8,367 bases of DNA from Xanthobacteraceae bacterium (lineage in GTDB: Bacteria; Pseudomonadota; Alphaproteobacteria; Rhizobiales; Xanthobacteraceae), in NCBI GenBank assembly GCA_030044035.1, contig JASHWN010000269.1, forward strand, positions 1-8,367, given 5' to 3'. Within the stretch, counting starts at the first letter, position 1; every line of letters starts with the position of its first letter. Shown here piece after piece: positions 5,842 through 8,367 of this stretch. Under the pieces are notes generated by a model. That model made no database searches. It was given only the letters and a program-made list of their open reading frames with translations, and had not been told where the DNA came from. A program made the position numbers and the translations under genes.

Positions 5842-7077
5842 ATGACCGACGACAGAACCGCCGCTCTTTCGCTTTTGAACGCCGCGGCGGTGCGCATGCG
5901 TTCAAAGCACATGCTGGCGCTCGGCCTCGACGACAAATTGCCGCATTTTTGCATCGATCTTCGCTGCCTCGACGAGGCAGTCGATCGCGTCGTTGCTACG
6001 ACAAAAAGGAATTATCCGACGCTCGACATGCCGTTCCATTCGCGCTGGCGGCATTTCGTCGTGGCCGGGAGAAATCGCGCCGATGCGATTTTGCAGGCGG
6101 CAGGAGCAGCGAGTTCGGTCGTGCGGGCGCGCGCCGCTTTCGATCTTGTCATCGTCAGCGTACTGCTCGATGCCGGCGCCGGCGCGCAATGGCGCTATCA
6201 CGATGCCGCCAGCGGCGAAAATTTTGGCCGCTCCGAAGGGCTGGCTCTCGCCAGCCTCGACATGTTCACCCGCGGCATCTTTTCCGCCGCGGCCAACGAC
6301 CCGCTGCGTGCCGATGCCACCGCCTTGGCGCGGCTCGACAGCGGCACGCTGGGCAAAGGTTTTCAGATCGTCCTCAACAATCTACTTCTCGGATTGGACG
6401 GCCGCGCGGAGTTGCTCCGCGCCCTCGGGCGGCTCGTGCAGGCGCGCCCGGACGTTTTCGCGCTGCGCGATACACCGCGGCCGGGCGGCTTTTTCGATTA
6501 TTTGGCCGCCAAAGCCGAAGGCAAAAAAATCCCGGCGCCGCTGATCCTCGCCGAGCTGCTGCAACAGTTCGGCCCGATCTGGCCGTCGCGGCTGACGCTC
6601 GGCGGCGTGCCGCTCGGCGATTGCTGGCGCCATCCCGCAATGGTCACCGACGATGCCACGAGCGGCCTCGTGCCGCTGCACAAGCTGTCGCAATGGCTCG
6701 CCTATTCGCTGATCGAGCCGTTGCAGCAGGCCGGCTTCACCGTCACCGACATCGACGGCCTCACCGGCTTAGCCGAATACCGCAATGGCGGCCTGTTCGT
6801 GGACACCGGCGTGCTGGTGCTGCGCGACCCGAAAGACGCCGCGCGCGCCCACGCGGTCGATGCGCCGCTGGTCGTCGAATGGCGCGCGCTCACCGTGGCG
6901 CTGCTCGACCGGCTGGCGCTCGCGGTGCGCGCCAGGCTCAACATGAACGCGGCCGCGCTGCCGCTCGCCAAGGTGCTGCAAGGCGGCAGCTGGGCGGCGG
7001 GACGCGAACTTGCCTTCGCGCGCCGCCCCGACGGCAGCCCGCCGATCAAAGTCTTGAGCGACGGCACGGTGTTCTGA
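5842..7077 (+). CDS. DUF1688 protein, uracil catabolism (URC4/urg3 type)
   Basis: This 411-residue protein has features I recognise from the DUF1688 family: SRWRHFVVAGRNR (67-79), SSVVRARAAFDLVIVSVLLDAGAG in two parts (91-114), GRSEGLALASLDMF (129-142), AEYRNGGLFVDTGVL (311-325), VVEWRALTVALLDRL (344-358) and a C-terminal LPLAKVLQGGSWAAGRE...PPIKVLSDGTVF. The family is known as URC4 in yeast (urg3 in Aspergillus/fission yeast), needed for growth on uracil as nitrogen source; the reaction is not firmly known to me. It is soluble, with no signal peptide. The stop of the cyclohydrolase-like gene is 26 bases upstream, implying one operon. The start at 5842 lacks a clear Shine-Dalgarno; the frame is open back to 5524 but overlaps the preceding gene there. 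The next in-frame ATG (codon 19, MRSKHM) is less likely. Coupled translation from the upstream gene would explain the weak ribosome site. Confidence 0.88.
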   Translation: MTDDRTAALSLLNAAAVRMRSKHMLALGLDDKLPHFCIDLRCLDEAVDRVVATTKRNYPTLDMPFHSRWRHFVVAGRNRADAILQAAGAASSVVRARAAFDLVIVSVLLDAGAGAQWRYHDAASGENFGRSEGLALASLDMFTRGIFSAAANDPLRADATALARLDSGTLGKGFQIVLNNLLLGLDGRAELLRALGRLVQARPDVFALRDTPRPGGFFDYLAAKAEGKKIPAPLILAELLQQFGPIWPSRLTLGGVPLGDCWRHPAMVTDDATSGLVPLHKLSQWLAYSLIEPLQQAGFTVTDIDGLTGLAEYRNGGLFVDTGVLVLRDPKDAARAHAVDAPLVVEWRALTVALLDRLALAVRARLNMNAAALPLAKVLQGGSWAAGRELAFARRPDGSPPIKVLSDGTVF

Positions 7078-7102
7078 TTATGGACTCAGCGATCAATCTT
7101 CC

Positions 7103-7177
7103 TCCGCTCGTCCCCGCGAAAGCGGGGACCCAGCTGTTGCTACGTTCTGGATTCCCGCTTTCGCGGGAATGAGCGGA
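7103..7177. repeat. Pair of inverted REP-like palindromes between operon genes
   Basis: Two 31-base arms (7103-7133 and 7147-7177) are inverted copies of one another, with 4 differences, around a 13-base spacer. Each arm holds its own perfect 8-bp palindromic hairpin: GTCCCCGC-GAAA-GCGGGGAC (7110-7129) and ATTCCCGC-TTTC-GCGGGAAT (7151-7170). The differences between the copies are compensatory (G..C to A..T pairs), so both hairpins stay perfect. This is the layout of bacterial REP doublets and closely resembles a repeat widespread in Bradyrhizobium-like genomes. It fills most of the 126-base gap before the phosphoribosyltransferase gene and may slow transcription, stabilise upstream mRNA or separate expression levels. 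Confidence 0.85.
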
Positions 7178-7203
7178 ATATCGGTCCGCCGGGGAGAGCC
7201 AAC

Positions 7204-7833
7204 ATGGAAGGCGTCGAAGTAGTTGATCATCCGCTGGTGCAGCACAAGCTGACGCTGCTGCGCGAGCAGGACCGCTCGACCAAATCGTTCCGCGAGCTGC
7301 TCAAGGAAATCGGCATGCTGTTGTGCTACGAGGTCACGCGCGATCTGCCGCTGACCAAAGTCGAGGTGCAGACGCCGCTTGCCACCATGATGGCGCCGCG
7401 CCTTGCCGGCAAGAAGCTGGTGTTCGCGCCGATCCTGCGTTCCGGCCTCACCTTCGCCGAGGGCATGCTCGATCTCGTGCCGGCGGCGCGCGTCGCCCAT
7501 ATCGGGCTCTATCGCGAGCCGGAGACGTTCGCCGCGGTGGAATATTTTTTCAAGGCGCCGGCCGATATTGCCGAGCGTTTGGTCATCGTCGTGACGCCGG
7601 TGCTCGCCACCGGCAACACCGCGGTCGCCGCGGTCGACCGGCTCAAGGAACGCGGCGCCAAGGACCTTCGCCTCGTCACCTTGATCTGCGTGCCGCCCGG
7701 CATCGAGCGCATGCGCGGCCTGCATCCCGACGTGCCGATCTGGACCGCGGCGATCGACGATGGCCTCGACGAGCACGCCTTCATCCTGCCCGGCCTCGGT
7801 GACGCCGGCGACCGCGCCTACGGGACGAAGTAA
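7204..7833 (+). CDS. upp: Uracil phosphoribosyltransferase
   Basis: This cytosolic 209-residue enzyme transfers the phosphoribosyl group of PRPP to uracil, giving UMP; its length equals that of E. coli Upp. It aligns throughout: [16 protein letters not shown] (7-22), [17 protein letters not shown] (74-82), IGLYREPET (100-108, conserved Arg104), the PRPP loop [11 protein letters not shown] (130-140) and the uracil-binding end [15 protein letters not shown] (190-204) with terminal YGTK. Two departures are notable: the usual Asp of the DPMLATG loop is Thr131, and the usual HGYI is HAFI. GGGGAGAG at 7191-7198 supports the ATG at 7204. As third gene after the cyclohydrolase-like and DUF1688 genes it matches the URC6/urg2 component, so it probably feeds uracil into catabolism as well as salvage. 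A REP-like doublet separates it from the preceding gene by 126 bases, so expression may be partly independent. Confidence 0.93.
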   Translation: MEGVEVVDHPLVQHKLTLLREQDRSTKSFRELLKEIGMLLCYEVTRDLPLTKVEVQTPLATMMAPRLAGKKLVFAPILRSGLTFAEGMLDLVPAARVAHIGLYREPETFAAVEYFFKAPADIAERLVIVVTPVLATGNTAVAAVDRLKERGAKDLRLVTLICVPPGIERMRGLHPDVPIWTAAIDDGLDEHAFILPGLGDAGDRAYGTK

Positions 7834-7836
7834 TCA

Positions 7837-8001
7837 TCGTCATTCCGGAAGCCGAGCCAACGGGCCCGGCCCGAAGTGGCCGGCCCGATGACAAGCTCCG
7901 CGAGGCTATCCGGAATCCATAACCACCATCCGTGCAGAACTCGCACCGCCGTGGTTATGGATTCCGGGTTCGCGGACTTTGTCCGAGCCCCGGAATGACG
8001 A
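7837..8001. repeat. 165-bp MITE-like element with terminal and internal inverted repeats
   Basis: The ends are perfect 12-bp inverted repeats, TCGTCATTCCGG (7837-7848) and CCGGAATGACGA (7990-8001). Inside is a perfect 17-bp inverted repeat (7910-7926 with 7951-7967, containing GGAATCCATAACCAC) around a 24-base loop, plus an imperfect GC-rich hairpin near 7860-7888. There is no coding potential. The element starts three bases after the upp stop codon and could serve as its transcription end. Similar cgtcattccgg-ended repeats are abundant in Bradyrhizobium-type genomes. No clear target-site duplication was seen. Confidence 0.7.
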
Positions 8002-8072
8002 GTTGAGCCCATCGAAGAAATTAGCGACATTATCCCTATTGGATCAGGACAGCAGCCGAGCGGAGAACCGCT

Positions 8073-8367
8073 ATGCGACGCTTCGTATTGACCTTAAGCC
8101 TTTTGCTGTTTGGGCTCACCGCCGCGCGCGCCGAGCCGCAATGGCTCACCCTGCCGCCGACGCCGAGCCTGCCGCAGGCGACCAAGAGCGGTTATGCGCC
8201 GGTCAACGGCATCAAAATCTGGTACGCCGAGTTCGGCCGCGGCGCGCCGGTGATCTTGCTGCACGGCGGCCTCGCCAACGCGAATTATTGGGGCAAGCTC
8301 GTGCCGGCGCTGGCGCCGCACTACCGCGTCATCGTCATGGACAGCCGCGGCCACGGCCGCTCGTCGC
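8073..8367 (+). CDS. Exported alpha/beta hydrolase (3' end beyond the window)
   Basis: The frame is open from the ATG at 8073 to the window end (98 residues). GGAG at 8062-8065, 7 bases upstream, supports the start. Residues 1-20 form a clear signal peptide (MRRFVLTLSLLLFGLTAARA, cleavage before Glu21), so the enzyme should be periplasmic or secreted. The following part has the alpha/beta hydrolase pattern: a beta strand with KIWYAEFG (48-55), PVILLHGGLAN (59-69, oxyanion-hole HGG), then YRVIVMDSRGHGRSS (84-98). The nucleophile elbow and the catalytic Asp and His lie beyond the window, so substrate and catalytic competence cannot be judged. The MITE-like repeat and an orphan leader of about 70 bases separate it from upp, and an exported enzyme does not fit the cytosolic uracil pathway, so it is probably an independent unit. 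Confidence 0.88.
   Translation, partial: MRRFVLTLSLLLFGLTAARAEPQWLTLPPTPSLPQATKSGYAPVNGIKIWYAEFGRGAPVILLHGGLANANYWGKLVPALAPHYRVIVMDSRGHGRSS

Noticed and set aside
7103..8001. CRISPR array suggested by repeated palindromes
   Set aside because: The repeats are inverted pairs of different families, not regularly spaced direct repeats with unique spacers.
7837..8367. Alpha/beta hydrolase as a fourth member of the uracil operon (RutD-like)
   Set aside because: It has a clear signal peptide, is separated from upp by 239 bases including a MITE-like element, and has its own ribosome site. RutD-type enzymes are cytosolic.

Overview
The window is GC-rich, compactly coded DNA. It most likely comes from an alphaproteobacterium of the Hyphomicrobiales/Rhizobiales (Bradyrhizobium-like) type. 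That placement is an inference from codon choice, the style of the small secreted proteins, and two kinds of intergenic palindromic repeat (tcccgcgaaagcggga-like, and cgtcattccgg...ccggaatgacg) that are common in such genomes. No tRNA, rRNA, CRISPR array or transposase gene was seen.

Left part (1-3757). The 3' end of an unrecognised + strand gene (2-352) meets, head to tail, a - strand pair: a 99-residue secreted cysteine-containing protein (2757-2458) followed by a 652-residue, probably Tat-exported multicopper oxidase (2400-442). The oxidase has all four copper-binding motifs, and its transcript ends at a perfect 12-bp hairpin terminator (366-399). Upstream, after a 340-base gap, lies a - strand gene (3757-3098) for an exported protein with an STN-like domain but no secretin or TonB-receptor body. 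A 264-base spacer then separates it from a divergent gene for a small exported protein (4022-4378).

Central part (4400-7833). This is the most informative block: three consecutive + strand genes encoding a GTP-cyclohydrolase-II-like protein (418 aa), a DUF1688 protein (411 aa) and a uracil phosphoribosyltransferase (209 aa). The trio matches the components of the alternative uracil catabolic route known from fungi as URC1/URC4/URC6 (urg1/urg3/urg2). The likely logic is that the phosphoribosyltransferase converts uracil to the nucleotide, and the cyclohydrolase-like and DUF1688 proteins then open and break down the pyrimidine ring. The exact reactions of those two proteins are not something this sequence can establish. 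The operon is preceded by a candidate promoter and a roughly 110-base leader holding two strong hairpins and a perfect 15-bp tandem repeat just before the first start codon. A pair of inverted REP-like palindromes lies between the second and third genes.

Right part (7834-8367). A 165-bp element with terminal inverted repeats (MITE-like) starts three bases after the phosphoribosyltransferase stop codon. It is followed by the 5' part of a gene for an exported alpha/beta hydrolase that runs off the window.
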